A stretch of DNA of 64,000 bases from Lachnospiraceae bacterium (GTDB lineage: Bacteria; Bacillota; Clostridia; Lachnospirales; Lachnospiraceae). Within the stretch, counting starts at the first letter, position 1. Each line of letters starts with the position of its first letter. The stretch lies in assembly GCA_910575445.1 (NCBI GenBank), contig CAJTFW010000002.1:372001-436000 (forward strand), given 5' to 3'. The notes below the pieces were generated by a model. The model did no database searches, had not been told where the DNA came from, and saw nothing but the letters and a program-made list of their open reading frames with translations. Shown here in pieces: positions 1 to 9,215 of the stretch. The translations under genes were made by a program, and so were the position numbers.

Positions 1-1568
1 AGGTAAAAAAATACGCAGGAATGGCAGGCTGCGATATGCCGGATAAAGACTGTCCAAAGTGTGGCACCAAGCTTCAAAAAGAAGGATTTGATATTCCTTT
101 TGAGACGTTCTTAGGATTTAAAGGAAATAAAGAGCCGGATATAGACCTGAATTTCTCCGGTGATTATCAGTCAAAGGCACATAAATATACTGAGGTTATC
201 TTTGGCGCCGGTCAGACATATCGAGCCGGAACAATAGGAACACTTGCAGATAAAACAGCGTTTGGTTATGTAAAAAAATACTATGAAGAGCGTGGAAGCA
301 GCAAGAGAAACTGTGAGATTGACAGAATTGTACTTGGCTGTACCGGGATACGAAGAACCACCGGACAGCATCCTGGCGGAATTATCGTATTGCCACTTGG
401 GGAGACTATTTATTCTTTTACCCCAGTACAACATCCGGCTAACGATATGACCACAGATATTGTGACTACCCATTTTGACTATCACTCGATTGACCACAAC
501 CTGTTAAAGCTTGATATTCTGGGGCATGATGATCCAACGATGATTCGTATGCTAGAGGACTTAACCGGAATCAATGCCACAAAGATTCCGTTAGATGACC
601 CGGAAGTGATGTCACTGTTTCAAAATACCAATGCACTGAAGATCAAGCCAGAGGATATTGGCGGCACCAAGCTTGGCTCGCTTGGCATCCCGGAGTTTGG
701 CACGGAATTTGCGATGCAGATGCTTCTTGATACACATCCTACGCACTTTTCCGACCTGGTGCGAATTGCCGGGCTTGCACATGGAACGGATGTATGGCTT
801 GGTAATGCGCAGACTTTAATCCAGGAAGGAAAAGCAACAATTTCCACAGCTATCTGTACCAGAGATGATATTATGGTCTACCTTATTGGTATGGGGATGG
901 ACAGTGAGCAGTCCTTTACGATTATGGAGAGCGTCAGAAAGGGTAAAGGACTAAAGCCGGAGTGGGAGGAGGCAATGCGAAAACACCAGGTACCAGAGTG
1001 GTATATCTGGTCCTGCAAAAAGATTAAATATATGTTCCCCAAGGCCCATGCAGCAGCCTATGTGATGATGGCCTGGAGGATTGCCTATTGTAAGATTAAC
1101 TATCCACTTGCGTATTATGCGGCTTATTTTAGTATCCGTGCATCAGCCTTTGACTATGAGATTATGTGTCAGGGGCGGGAGCGACTCGAATACTATATGG
1201 CAGATTATCGCAAAAGAAGCGATACGTTATCTAAAAAAGAACAAGATACCTTAAAGGATATGAAGAGCGTACAGGAGATGTATGCGCGGGGCTTTGAGTT
1301 TCTAAAGGTGGATATCTACCGGGCGGAGGCACATAAGTTTCAGATTATAGACGGAAAACTGATGCCAGCCTTATCTACGATTGAGGGATTAGGAGATAAG
1401 GCGGCGGATATGCTGGTGGAAGCAGCAGCTCAGGGGCCATTTTTATCCAGAGATGATTTGCGCCAGCGCAGTAAGCTGAGTAAGACGGTTATCGACCTGA
1501 TGGGAGACTTGGGACTTTTAGAAGGACTTCCAGAGTCCAATCAGCTGTCGCTGTTTGATTTCTCATAG
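1..1568 (+). CDS. polC: DNA polymerase III, PolC type (C-terminal part, cut by window edge)
   Basis: Replicative polymerase of low-GC Gram-positive bacteria. The frame is open to the left edge, so only about the last 520 of the usual roughly 1450 residues are visible. Seen: a zinc-binding cysteine pair (CPKC), then the palm segment PDIDLNFSGDYQ with catalytic aspartates, the GIRRTTGQHPGG segment, and the long conserved YMFPKAHAAAYVMMAWRIAY stretch near the finger domain. The N-terminal OB, PHP and exonuclease parts lie outside the window. The end is the stop at 1566-1568. A membrane-protein gene follows 26 bases later on the same strand. Confidence 0.97.
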   Translation, partial: VKKYAGMAGCDMPDKDCPKCGTKLQKEGFDIPFETFLGFKGNKEPDIDLNFSGDYQSKAHKYTEVIFGAGQTYRAGTIGTLADKTAFGYVKKYYEERGSSKRNCEIDRIVLGCTGIRRTTGQHPGGIIVLPLGETIYSFTPVQHPANDMTTDIVTTHFDYHSIDHNLLKLDILGHDDPTMIRMLEDLTGINATKIPLDDPEVMSLFQNTNALKIKPEDIGGTKLGSLGIPEFGTEFAMQMLLDTHPTHFSDLVRIAGLAHGTDVWLGNAQTLIQEGKATISTAICTRDDIMVYLIGMGMDSEQSFTIMESVRKGKGLKPEWEEAMRKHQVPEWYIWSCKKIKYMFPKAHAAAYVMMAWRIAYCKINYPLAYYAAYFSIRASAFDYEIMCQGRERLEYYMADYRKRSDTLSKKEQDTLKDMKSVQEMYARGFEFLKVDIYRAEAHKFQIIDGKLMPALSTIEGLGDKAADMLVEAAAQGPFLSRDDLRQRSKLSKTVIDLMGDLGLLEGLPESNQLSLFDFS

Positions 1569-1594
1569 GAGCAGACAGCGAGGGAGAATGTGTT

Positions 1595-3289
1595 ATGAAT
1601 AAAAAAATACGATGGGAGAAACTGGCAGTCTATGGTCTGGTAGCACTGTTTGCGCTACTAACCTGTCTTTGGATGCCAGTAAATTACAATGTAAATGATG
1701 ATGTAGAGCTAGAGGGAATCCTAAGCGGGATGTACACCGGAAGCCCTGATGGACATGCTATCTATATCCAGGCAATTCTGGCATATCCACTGTCCTGGCT
1801 CTATCAATGGCTGCCAATGCTTAACTGGTATGGAATCTTGCTATGTGTGTTACAGTGGATGGGACTTGGCTTGCTTATGGAGCGGGTGTGGGAGCGCTTG
1901 GATAAGAAGAAGTCCTGTATGCTTGTGATTGCCATTATACTTCTGATATTTTTTATTGCTGTATGGGAGAACTATGTCAGCATTACCTATACAACAACAG
2001 CCGGGATTTTATTAGCTATGACTTTGTTCTGGTATCTGACAGGTGACCTTTGTATTTATACCCAGGCAATTACCGCGCTTTTGGTGCTTCTGGCACTTTC
2101 ACTTCGTTTTCAGTTTGCACCGGTGATTCTGTCAGTGGGAGGTATCTGCTGGCTGTTAAAAGTATACCGGGAAGGAATACAGAGAGCCTGGCATCTTTTG
2201 GCTATGCTAGGAGTTGGATTGTTGCTTATGATAGGGTGTCAGCATCTGGCTTATGCTTCTGTAGAATGGAAGGAGTTTTTGGCATTTAATGCTGCCAGGA
2301 CAGAGGTCTATGATTTTACAGGGATTCCTTCTTATGAAGAAAGCAGGGATTTTTACGACCAGTATGCTTCGGGGCAGCAGATTTTTGAGGCATTGGATAT
2401 CTATGATTTGACGGGAAGGCCAGAGATTACCACAGAGCTTTTAGAAGAAGTTGCAGAGTATCAGACAAGAAAAAACAGGGGGAAGCCATTAGAAGAGGTT
2501 AAACAGGCAGTAAAGCTCTCTCTGACCAGTTTTTTTGTGGACCAGTATGGAGAATCATTGTCTCCTTTGAATCTATTGATGGTAATTTCCTGGGCTGTCT
2601 TTTTAGTGAGCAGTATCCGAAGAAAAAGCTATGATGATTTTATCGCCGGACTTGGAGTGTTGGCTGTGATGGGCGCAATGTGGATATATCTGGCCTGGCA
2701 GGGAAGATTTTTATATCGGATACTATTTGTAATGCAACTACTGATGATTATGACAGCTGCCGGGCTGTGGCTCTATGGAGAGAAGACGTTACTTTCGGGG
2801 TGGCTGTTTCATAAGAAAAAGCTGCTGATAATCGCAGGATTGCTTTTGATTCCGGCGATGATTCAAGGAGTTCGTTGTTACCAGCGGGAGATAGAAGTAC
2901 AGTTGCGAAATGGAGACCGGGCGCTTTTAGAGGATTATTTTGCAGCTCATCCAGAGCAGTTTTATTTTTTAACGACTCCTTTGGTTGCACCGATTACAGA
3001 TGATGTCTCGTTTTTTACACATCAGCATCCGATAAACTATGCAGATTTGGGAGGATGGGTAGTGAAAAGTCCACTGTACGATGAAAGGCTTCAAAGAGCA
3101 GGGATAGAAAAGGGAGATATTCGTAAACTTTTGCTTGCACAGAGGGGAAGCGTGATTACAAGCGGGAGGAATATGAGTTATCTCTTTAGTGACCAATATA
3201 AAGAGAACAGTGAGATTAAATATCTGACCATAGAGTATCTGGAGAATAAAGAGAGGTATTATTATATTCATCAGTATATGCTGAGATGA
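1595..3289 (+). CDS. Polytopic membrane protein of unknown function (GT-C-like layout)
   Basis: 564 residues, not assigned to a named family. About ten hydrophobic segments cover residues 10-235 and 320-430, interrupted by a hydrophilic stretch at about 240-320, with a soluble C-terminal tail of about 130 residues. An acidic NVNDDVE motif sits in the first extracytoplasmic loop, reminiscent of GT-C glycosyltransferases, which place acidic residues there. That is a family-level analogy only. The start has a good ribosome site (agggag) 8 bases upstream. It may be cotranscribed with polC. The DUF6020 protein at 41.6-43.4 kb has a similar overall architecture. Confidence 0.75.
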   Translation: MNKKIRWEKLAVYGLVALFALLTCLWMPVNYNVNDDVELEGILSGMYTGSPDGHAIYIQAILAYPLSWLYQWLPMLNWYGILLCVLQWMGLGLLMERVWERLDKKKSCMLVIAIILLIFFIAVWENYVSITYTTTAGILLAMTLFWYLTGDLCIYTQAITALLVLLALSLRFQFAPVILSVGGICWLLKVYREGIQRAWHLLAMLGVGLLLMIGCQHLAYASVEWKEFLAFNAARTEVYDFTGIPSYEESRDFYDQYASGQQIFEALDIYDLTGRPEITTELLEEVAEYQTRKNRGKPLEEVKQAVKLSLTSFFVDQYGESLSPLNLLMVISWAVFLVSSIRRKSYDDFIAGLGVLAVMGAMWIYLAWQGRFLYRILFVMQLLMIMTAAGLWLYGEKTLLSGWLFHKKKLLIIAGLLLIPAMIQGVRCYQREIEVQLRNGDRALLEDYFAAHPEQFYFLTTPLVAPITDDVSFFTHQHPINYADLGGWVVKSPLYDERLQRAGIEKGDIRKLLLAQRGSVITSGRNMSYLFSDQYKENSEIKYLTIEYLENKERYYYIHQYMLR

Positions 3290-3387
3290 TAAAGGGGATG
3301 ATTTTCCCTTTACTTATGGGGGGTTTTAAGATATACTAATAATTGTGTTGTATGGCCGCTATTATCAGGTGATGCAACCTAAAACTA

Positions 3388-3399
3388 TGCCTATAGGCA
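3388..3399. promoter_or_regulatory. 12-bp perfect palindrome in the purA leader
   Basis: TGCCTATAGGCA lies 48 bases before the purA start, followed by a small ACAGA/TCTGT hairpin. It could be an operator. No purine-riboswitch core was recognised in the 157-base gap. Confidence 0.3.
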
Positions 3400-3446
3400 A
3401 ACACATAAGACAGAGAACTGGTCTGTGAAATGGAGGAATTGTAGAG

Positions 3447-4739
3447 ATGGTAAGAGCGATTGTAGGAGCAAACTGGGGAGATGAGGGCAAAGGTAAGATT
3501 ACCGATATGCTAGGTCAGGAATCTGACATCATTGTCCGTTTCCAAGGCGGTGCCAATGCAGGGCATACGATTGTGAATAACTATGGAAAATTTGCGCTGC
3601 ATACATTGCCGTCAGGTGTATTTTATGGACATACTACCAGTATTATTGGAAATGGTGTGGCACTTAATATTCCGGTGTTGTTTCAGGAGTTACAAGGAAT
3701 TGTGGACCGGGGAGTTCCAGTGCCAAAGCTTTTTGTGTCTGACCGTGCGCAGATAGTGATGTCTTATCATATCCTGTTTGACCAACTAGAGGAGGAGCGT
3801 CTCGCAGGCAAATCCTTTGGCTCAACGAAATCTGGCATTGCACCTTTCTATTCAGATAAATATGCAAAGATTGGTTTCCAGGTCAGCGAGTTATTTATGG
3901 AGGAAGCAGACTTAAAAGAGAAGATTGAACGGGTGATTTTACAGAAAAATGTGATGCTTGAGCATCTGTATCATAAAGAGCCACTAAAAGTAGCAGATAT
4001 TTTTGAAGAATTGATGGGCTATAAGAAGATGGTAGAACCATATGTATGCGATGTCTCTACTTATCTATGGGAAGCTATCAAAGAGGGGAAAAACATTCTG
4101 CTAGAAGGGCAGCTTGGCACATTGAAAGACCCAGACCATGGCATCTATCCAATGGTGACATCTTCTTCAACACTTGCTGCGTATGGAGCGATTGGTGCCG
4201 GGATTCCGCCTTATGAGATTAAGCAGGTAATTGCGGTATGTAAAGCATATTCAAGTGCAGTGGGTGCAGGGGCTTTTGTCAGTGAGATTTTTGGAGATGA
4301 AGCGACAGAACTTCGTAACCGCGGCGGAGATGGCGGAGAATATGGTGCTACGACAGGGCGCCCAAGACGTATGGGATGGTTTGACTGTGTGGCGTCCCGG
4401 TATGGATGCCGTCTGCAAGGGGCAACAGATGTTGCATTTACTGTGCTAGATGTGCTTGGGTATTTAGATGAGATTCCAGTCTGCATTGGCTATGAGATTG
4501 ATGGAAAAGTAACAAAGGAATTTCCGGCAACCTATCTTTTGGAGAAGGCAAAACCAGTCTATAAAGTGCTGCCAGGATGGAAATGTGATATTACGGGGAT
4601 TCGTAACTATGAAGAGCTGCCAAAAGAATGTAGAGAATACGTGGAGTTTGTGGAAAAAGAACTAGGATTCCCGATTACCATGGTATCAAATGGACCAGGC
4701 AGAGAGGATATTATCTTTCGTAAAAGCACGGGATTATAA
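3447..4739 (+). CDS. purA: Adenylosuccinate synthetase
   Basis: Joins IMP and aspartate using GTP to make adenylosuccinate, the first committed step of AMP synthesis, in the cytosol. 430 residues, the usual length. The N-terminal GTP loop GDEGKGK is at residues 11-17, followed by GGANAGHT. Later come the conserved STxSGIAP-type segment and TTGRPRRMGWFD near residue 310. The start has GGAGG 10 bases upstream. A HAD phosphatase gene begins 13 bases after the stop, so the two may be cotranscribed. Confidence 0.98.
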   Translation: MVRAIVGANWGDEGKGKITDMLGQESDIIVRFQGGANAGHTIVNNYGKFALHTLPSGVFYGHTTSIIGNGVALNIPVLFQELQGIVDRGVPVPKLFVSDRAQIVMSYHILFDQLEEERLAGKSFGSTKSGIAPFYSDKYAKIGFQVSELFMEEADLKEKIERVILQKNVMLEHLYHKEPLKVADIFEELMGYKKMVEPYVCDVSTYLWEAIKEGKNILLEGQLGTLKDPDHGIYPMVTSSSTLAAYGAIGAGIPPYEIKQVIAVCKAYSSAVGAGAFVSEIFGDEATELRNRGGDGGEYGATTGRPRRMGWFDCVASRYGCRLQGATDVAFTVLDVLGYLDEIPVCIGYEIDGKVTKEFPATYLLEKAKPVYKVLPGWKCDITGIRNYEELPKECREYVEFVEKELGFPITMVSNGPGREDIIFRKSTGL

Positions 4740-4752
4740 GCAGGAACTAACT

Positions 4753-5361
4753 ATGATTAAAAATATTATTTTTGATATTGGAAATGTACTGGTAGATTAC
4801 TGCTGGAGAGAGCATATTGCCAGATTTGGCTTTACAGGAGAGACCTTGGAGCGAATTGGCGATGCGATGATGCGCAGTCCACAGTGGAATGAGATAGACA
4901 GAGGTATCTGGTCGAATGAGGAGCTTTTGGAGGCATTTATAAAAAATGCCCCAGAGCTTTCCGAAGAGATTCGGTTGGTGTTCTCAGATTTTAGAACGCT
5001 TGTTCGAGAGAGGCCCTATTCTGTAGAGTGGATTCGCTCCCTTAAGAGAAAAGGGTATCAAACGTATTATTTGTCCAATTATTCCAAGCGGGTAGAGACA
5101 GAGGCAGCCAGTGAGATTTCTTTTTTAAAGGAGCTTGATGGGGGCATCTTATCTTATACTGTTCAGCTTACAAAGCCAGACCCGGCTATCTACCAGACGC
5201 TTTTAAAGCGATATGCTTTAAAAGCAGAGGAATCGGTGTTCCTAGATGATACGCTAGCCAATGTGGAGGCAGCTAGGGCGCTTGGAATACAGGGGATTCT
5301 GGTGACAAGTCAAAAGCAAGCAGTAGAAGAATTACAGAGATTGTTAGATACTTCTAAATAG
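4753..5361 (+). CDS. HAD-superfamily phosphatase, YihX-like
   Basis: 202 residues with the HAD motifs in order: nucleophile region FDIGNVLVD (D8), motif II SNYS, motif III lysine in KPDPAIYQ, and motif IV FLDDT. Such class IA enzymes dephosphorylate small sugar or nucleotide phosphates, but the substrate cannot be read from sequence. The ATG at 4753 is chosen because the protein then begins MIKNIIFDIG, as the family does; an upstream in-frame ATG lies inside purA. It sits between purA and a PHP phosphoesterase, probably one transcript. Confidence 0.88.
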   Translation: MIKNIIFDIGNVLVDYCWREHIARFGFTGETLERIGDAMMRSPQWNEIDRGIWSNEELLEAFIKNAPELSEEIRLVFSDFRTLVRERPYSVEWIRSLKRKGYQTYYLSNYSKRVETEAASEISFLKELDGGILSYTVQLTKPDPAIYQTLLKRYALKAEESVFLDDTLANVEAARALGIQGILVTSQKQAVEELQRLLDTSK

Positions 5362-5377
5362 AGGATGAGGATAAGTT

Positions 5378-6100
5378 ATGAGAGATATCTTGGATGTCCA
5401 TACGCATACGATTGCAAGTGGACATGCATACAATACGCTTAAGGAAATGATACAGACAGCTAAAGAAAAAGGGCTGGAAGTCTATGGAATTACCGAGCAT
5501 GCACCTAAGATGCCTGGAAGCTGTCATGATTTTTATTTTCACAATCTAAAAGTTGTAAAGCGCGAACATGGAGACTTAGAGGTTTTACTAGGCGTGGAAT
5601 TAAATATTTTAGATGAGAATGGAAGCGTGGATCTAACAGAGCCTTATCTTGGACAGATGGATGTGGCGATTGCAAGTCTTCATCCGCCTTGCATCTGTCC
5701 TAGAAGCCGGGAGTGGAATACCGAATGTGTGATACAGGCAATGAAAAATCCACATATTAATATTCTGGGGCATCCCGACGATGGGCGCTATCCATTGGAT
5801 TACGAGGCGGTTGTACAGGCAGCTAAGGAGCATCATACACTTTTAGAGCTTAACAACAACTCTCTAAATCCCAATGGTTTTCGCAAAGACCCGCGCGGTA
5901 ATGATATAGAGATACTTCGACTGTGTAAAAAATACCAAGTTCCAGTAATTATGGGAAGCGATGCCCACTATGATGCGGATATTTTAAATCATGAACGGAT
6001 TCTTCCGCTGTTAAAGGAATGTGATTTTCCAGAGGAGCTAGTTGTCAATACAGCCAAAGAAAAACTTTATCCATTTATCAACAAATATATAGAAGCATAA
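5378..6100 (+). CDS. PHP-domain phosphatase, YcdX-like
   Basis: 240 residues. The metal-binding PHP signatures are visible: DVHTHT near the N terminus, GITEHAP, GVELNI, LGHPDDGR, and the C-terminal GSDAHYD. The family contains trinuclear-metal phosphatases, including histidinol-phosphatase-like and YcdX-like enzymes. The true substrate is not evident, and no his genes are nearby. The start has GAGGATGAGG upstream, and the gene follows the HAD gene by 16 bases. Confidence 0.9.
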   Translation: MRDILDVHTHTIASGHAYNTLKEMIQTAKEKGLEVYGITEHAPKMPGSCHDFYFHNLKVVKREHGDLEVLLGVELNILDENGSVDLTEPYLGQMDVAIASLHPPCICPRSREWNTECVIQAMKNPHINILGHPDDGRYPLDYEAVVQAAKEHHTLLELNNNSLNPNGFRKDPRGNDIEILRLCKKYQVPVIMGSDAHYDADILNHERILPLLKECDFPEELVVNTAKEKLYPFINKYIEA

Positions 6101-6102
6101 TC

Positions 6103-6131
6103 TTGATGCCAAAAGGGCTGGACTTTATAAT
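6103..6131 (+). promoter_or_regulatory. Sigma-A promoter for the YerC-like gene
   Basis: TTGATG, a 17-base spacer, then a perfect TATAAT, 66 bases before the YerC-like start. It gives that gene its own promoter after the PHP gene. Confidence 0.7.
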
Positions 6132-6196
6132 TTTAGTGTGCTAAAATATGTAAAGAAAGTTAGTATATGGTTCTGCAGGCAAAGGGATGGAGTAAG

Positions 6197-6490
6197 ATGA
6201 GTAAAAGGATTCAAAACGAAGCAACCGATGGGCTATTCCGTGCGATTTTAAGTCTTCAGAATATGGAAGAGTGCTATACCTTTTTTGAAGATGTATGTAC
6301 AATTAATGAGATACAGTCATTATCTCAGCGATTTGAAGTCGCAAAGCTTTTGCGGGAAAAGAAGACCTATCTAGAGATTGCCGAGAAGACTGGTGCATCG
6401 ACGGCGACTATCAGCCGTGTGAATCGTTCTCTAAACTATGGCAACGATGGATATGATATGGTATTTCGAAGAATGGACGATAAGAAATAA
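6197..6490 (+). CDS. YerC/YecD-type TrpR-related transcriptional regulator
   Basis: 97 residues. The TrpR-like fold is indicated by LSQRFEVAKLLREKKTYLEIAEKTGASTAT, spanning the helix-turn-helix, and the following ISRVNRSLNYG. Relatives in Firmicutes are small DNA-binding proteins of poorly known targets; they are not tryptophan-responsive TrpR. The ATG at 6197 is preferred over one 30 bases upstream because GGATGGAG sits 5 bases before it. A strong terminator follows. Confidence 0.9.
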   Translation: MSKRIQNEATDGLFRAILSLQNMEECYTFFEDVCTINEIQSLSQRFEVAKLLREKKTYLEIAEKTGASTATISRVNRSLNYGNDGYDMVFRRMDDKK

Positions 6491-6499
6491 TGGATTAGA

Positions 6500-6534
6500 T
6501 GCCGTGTACAGAGAGAGTCTGTACACGGCATTTT
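6500..6534. terminator. Bidirectional rho-independent terminator
   Basis: A perfect 13-bp stem (6500-6512 with 6518-6530), a GAGAG loop and a T-run. It ends the YerC-like transcript and probably the convergent DUF1836 gene. Confidence 0.92.
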
Positions 6535-7150
6535 ATGGTTCTTTGTGCTTTTTGCCATTCTCTTTTTTGGGAAGGCTGTCAATTAATTTTTCAATCACTT
6601 GCTTTTTCACATAGACATCAAAGCTTAACAGACAGATAAAAGAGAAAATATGCAAAAATTGCTGTTCTTCCTCGGGCGCATCTGCAAAAGTCTCAGATGC
6701 TTTTTGATAACTCTCCATCACATCTGCCTTCATCTTCTCCACCTGGCTTTTCTCTAAGCTAAAGACTTCCTCATAGATAGACTGCATATTCAGAGATTCT
6801 TCCGTGTGAAAATAACGCTCGGTCAAAGGCTCTAACAGACTTTGAATATCATTGATAGATAGAAGCCCTTTATAATAGTAGATATAAATCAGCAGTAAAA
6901 TATGCTCCTTGGAATATTTTTTCTTCTCAGGAGCTGGTATCAAGCGATTCTTGGCATAGTTATTAATCATGGTCTTGGTTAGAATCTTGTCCTCTGGGTA
7001 GCGCTTAGAAGAATGAAGATGCGTCTCCATAAAGGTTGTAACCTGGTCCATATACAAGTCAATATTGGGGATTTCCTTTGGCTTGATATAGTCAATCTTT
7101 TCCAAACTTACAAGAATACTGTTTAATATATCTTGGGGATCAATAGTCAT
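6533..7150 (-). CDS. DUF1836 family protein
   Basis: 205 residues with the DUF1836 layout: a MerR-like winged helix segment (TMINNYAKNRLIPAPEKKKYS) followed by helical repeats ending in a lysine-rich tail. Members are presumed DNA-binding regulators; the role is unknown. It reads toward the YerC-like gene and shares its terminator. It is the last chromosomal gene before the mobile island. Confidence 0.87.
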   Translation of the reverse strand: MTIDPQDILNSILVSLEKIDYIKPKEIPNIDLYMDQVTTFMETHLHSSKRYPEDKILTKTMINNYAKNRLIPAPEKKKYSKEHILLLIYIYYYKGLLSINDIQSLLEPLTERYFHTEESLNMQSIYEEVFSLEKSQVEKMKADVMESYQKASETFADAPEEEQQFLHIFSFICLLSFDVYVKKQVIEKLIDSLPKKENGKKHKEP

Positions 7151-7171
7151 AATTTTATCACCTCTATACTC

Positions 7172-7200
7172 ATTATATAGTATTCAAAACTACATAACAA
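7172..7200 (-). promoter_or_regulatory. Promoter of the DUF1836 gene
   Basis: On the minus strand TTGTTA, a 17-base spacer and TATAAT, ending 22 bases before the start codon. Confidence 0.65.
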
Positions 7201-7300
7201 GTCTTTTTTGCCAGGAACAAAATTTTTTTTAAAATCCATGTATATCTTCCATAAGGATGGCCATACTATAATCAAACAAAAGATAAATTGAATACTTATC

Positions 7301-7404
7301 CTCCCCTTTTAAATACCCCGTTCGCCACAGCAGTGTGGTGGGCGGGGTATTTTGTCAGATTTTACCGGGGTTTTCTGTGTTTTGAGATCTGCATGTAGGG
7401 GATG
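7301..7404. repeat. 104-bp direct repeat, copy 1 (contains a terminator)
   Basis: Matches 27792-27895 without gaps. The first 56 bases are identical and about 95 of 104 agree overall. It contains a strong hairpin at 7313-7350 (ATACCCCG paired with CGGGGTAT, inner GC-rich stem) and a T-run. Copy 1 lies just past the 3' end of the tyrosine integrase gene, copy 2 just past the serine recombinase gene. Confidence 0.9.
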
Positions 7405-7423
7405 CTCATATGCCAAAATGGCC

Positions 7424-7446
7424 GTTTTGACACAAAATTGACACAA
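7424..7446. repeat. Left attachment-site repeat of the island
   Basis: A 23-base sequence beginning GTTTTGACACAAAATTGACA recurs perfectly at 40639-40661 in the same orientation. It lies 4 bases past the integrase stop, where tyrosine-integrase elements usually have an att core. A degenerate third copy is at 27657-27680. Confidence 0.75.
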
Positions 7447-7450
7447 AATA

Positions 7451-8562
7451 TTAGAGAAACAGATTTGCTAGTTTCTGCATCTCATTAGATTTTGTGTCAG
7501 GAAGTACATGAGCGTAAGTGTCCATGGTGGTAGCTAGATTGCTGTGCCCTAAAATGGTCTGTAATACTTTGGGCGGAATGTATGTGGTGTGATGTGTGGA
7601 AACAGGGGATAATCCTTTCGAATCTTTCGGACAACCTGCTCTGTGCATATCTTGAACCTGTTACGGTTCACAGGACCACCCTTTTGATTCGTGAAAACAA
7701 GATTTTCAAAACCTGCCGGGGGAAGCCCCAATTCCCCCATAGCAAGCTGCTTTTTTCGCTGTAATTGTTGATGCTGTTTTAACAAAACATACACATTATT
7801 TAGCATGGGAATATCCCGTTCACTGGAAGCCGTTTTTGGTGAATCGAAAAAGTATTGTTTATTCCGATAAACCAAGGTATGTGCAATATGTATGGTCTTT
7901 GTAGAAAAGTCTACATCTGTCCACTGCAATCCTCGTAGTTTGCCATTTCTCATACCTGTTGACAGCGCTAATTCATAGATCGGGTAAAAGCAGGAATCTT
8001 TCGCGTAAGTCAAGAATAATTTTTGTTCATTTTCTGTCATAACATTCTTGCTTTTCTTTTTGTTATTCCGGGGAAGAACCGCGTTAGAGACAGGATTTTT
8101 CTGAATAAGTTCATTTCTAACTGCCTGCATAAACATACTATTTAGGATTGCTCTGCATATTTCCAGCATGTTGTGAGAATATAATTGTGCCATTTGATTA
8201 TAAAATGCTTGTATATGGTCTGTATGAATATCCCGCAGTTGTTTGCGACCAAAAATATTTTTGATATAAGCGTGATAACTGTTTTGATAGACTTCAACTG
8301 TACCAGCTTTTACACTTGGTTTTTTATATTCTTTTAGCCAGATTTCGAACCATGCGTCAAAGGTTACGGAGGATTCTCTAAAATAAATTTCATGTACTAT
8401 TTTATACTTTAAATCCTCTAGATTTTTCTGTGCCTCTTTTAAAGTTTTACCATAAACAGTAAAAGATTCCCCATGATACATGAACCGTCCCATGTATCTA
8501 TTTTCTTTGGGGCGGTAATTGATGCCTTTTGGCAAAGGTTTTCCATTTTTATCAACTGCCAT
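7451..8562 (-). pseudogene. Tyrosine integrase, broken by a small internal deletion
   Basis: The first frame (8562 to 7549, 337 residues) has the AP2-like N-terminal domain, a SAM-like core-binding domain, the first catalytic arginine in TGMRNGKLRGL, and the HTFR box. It then runs into a stop. The expected continuation (PPKVLQTILGHSN...MDTYAHVLPD, with the histidine and tyrosine nucleophile) is in another frame, 7600 to 7451. The join HTFR/PPKV suggests loss of a dozen or so codons, perhaps between short CCGCC repeats. The encoded product would lack the nucleophile. An E-to-K change in the MRxGE motif is also odd. An excisionase gene lies just upstream. Confidence 0.88.
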
Positions 8563-8582
8563 TTTTTATTTCCTCCAATTCT

Positions 8583-8783
8583 TTATTCTGCATTTTCTGC
8601 GCACCATTCATCAAATTTGATTCGGTCAATTAATAGCCTTCTTCCCTGACAGATTCTGCATTTGGCTTTTGTTGCCAGCTTCAGCGAAGAATTGCGTCCC
8701 AATCCGCAATAGGCTTGGAACTCATCCACACTCAGCAGACGTTTGTCAGATAATGGTACAGCGACAGGTGGTATACGTTTCAT
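8583..8783 (-). CDS. Excisionase-type helix-turn-helix protein
   Basis: 66 residues. It has a winged-helix excisionase pattern: LLSVDEFQAYCGLGRNSSLKLA (recognition helix), then CRICQGRRLLIDRIKFDEWC. Proteins like this direct integrase toward excision. It sits 20 bases upstream of the integrase on the same strand, the standard xis-int order. With int broken, it is probably idle. Confidence 0.85.
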   Translation of the reverse strand: MKRIPPVAVPLSDKRLLSVDEFQAYCGLGRNSSLKLATKAKCRICQGRRLLIDRIKFDEWCAENAE

Positions 8784-9215
8784 ATTGCAAGTCTCTTTTT
8801 TTCAGACAGATAATATATGGGTTCATCTTTCCCTATATGTACAAGACTTTTTTCATCACTCCTTTTGCTGATTTAGTGAAGTGTGCAAGGAGAAATAAAA
8901 AAGTATAAACGTTGATAAACAGGGATAAATGGAAAGAAATATTTGGCAGTACAGAAACGTAAATATCAGAATAAAGCCAGATATATATTGTTATCTTGGT
9001 GTATGAGATAGCGTGTATTACAAGGGGAATAATAATTTTTAAAAATATTATAAAGAATACAGAAAATATGAAAATCCTTGTGAAAATTACAACAACATGG
9101 TGATTCTGAAGAAATGAAAATATTATAGAAAATGTTATCTATGTATGTGAAAAAGTGTAGTCGTTTTGATAACGGTTTTCACTTAAAAAATGATATAAAA
9201 GAAAGGATGATATGA
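8784..9215. other. AT-rich intergenic stretch between xis and rep
   Basis: 432 bases between the divergent excisionase and replication genes. No ORF is supportable. It presumably holds both promoters and perhaps an origin, but no clear iterons were seen. Confidence 0.5.

Noticed and set aside
3290-3446. Purine riboswitch before purA
   Set aside because: The conserved core sequences were not found; only a palindrome and small hairpins.
7400-7460. tRNA gene as the integration target
   Set aside because: No tRNA-like cloverleaf or CCA end at either island end.
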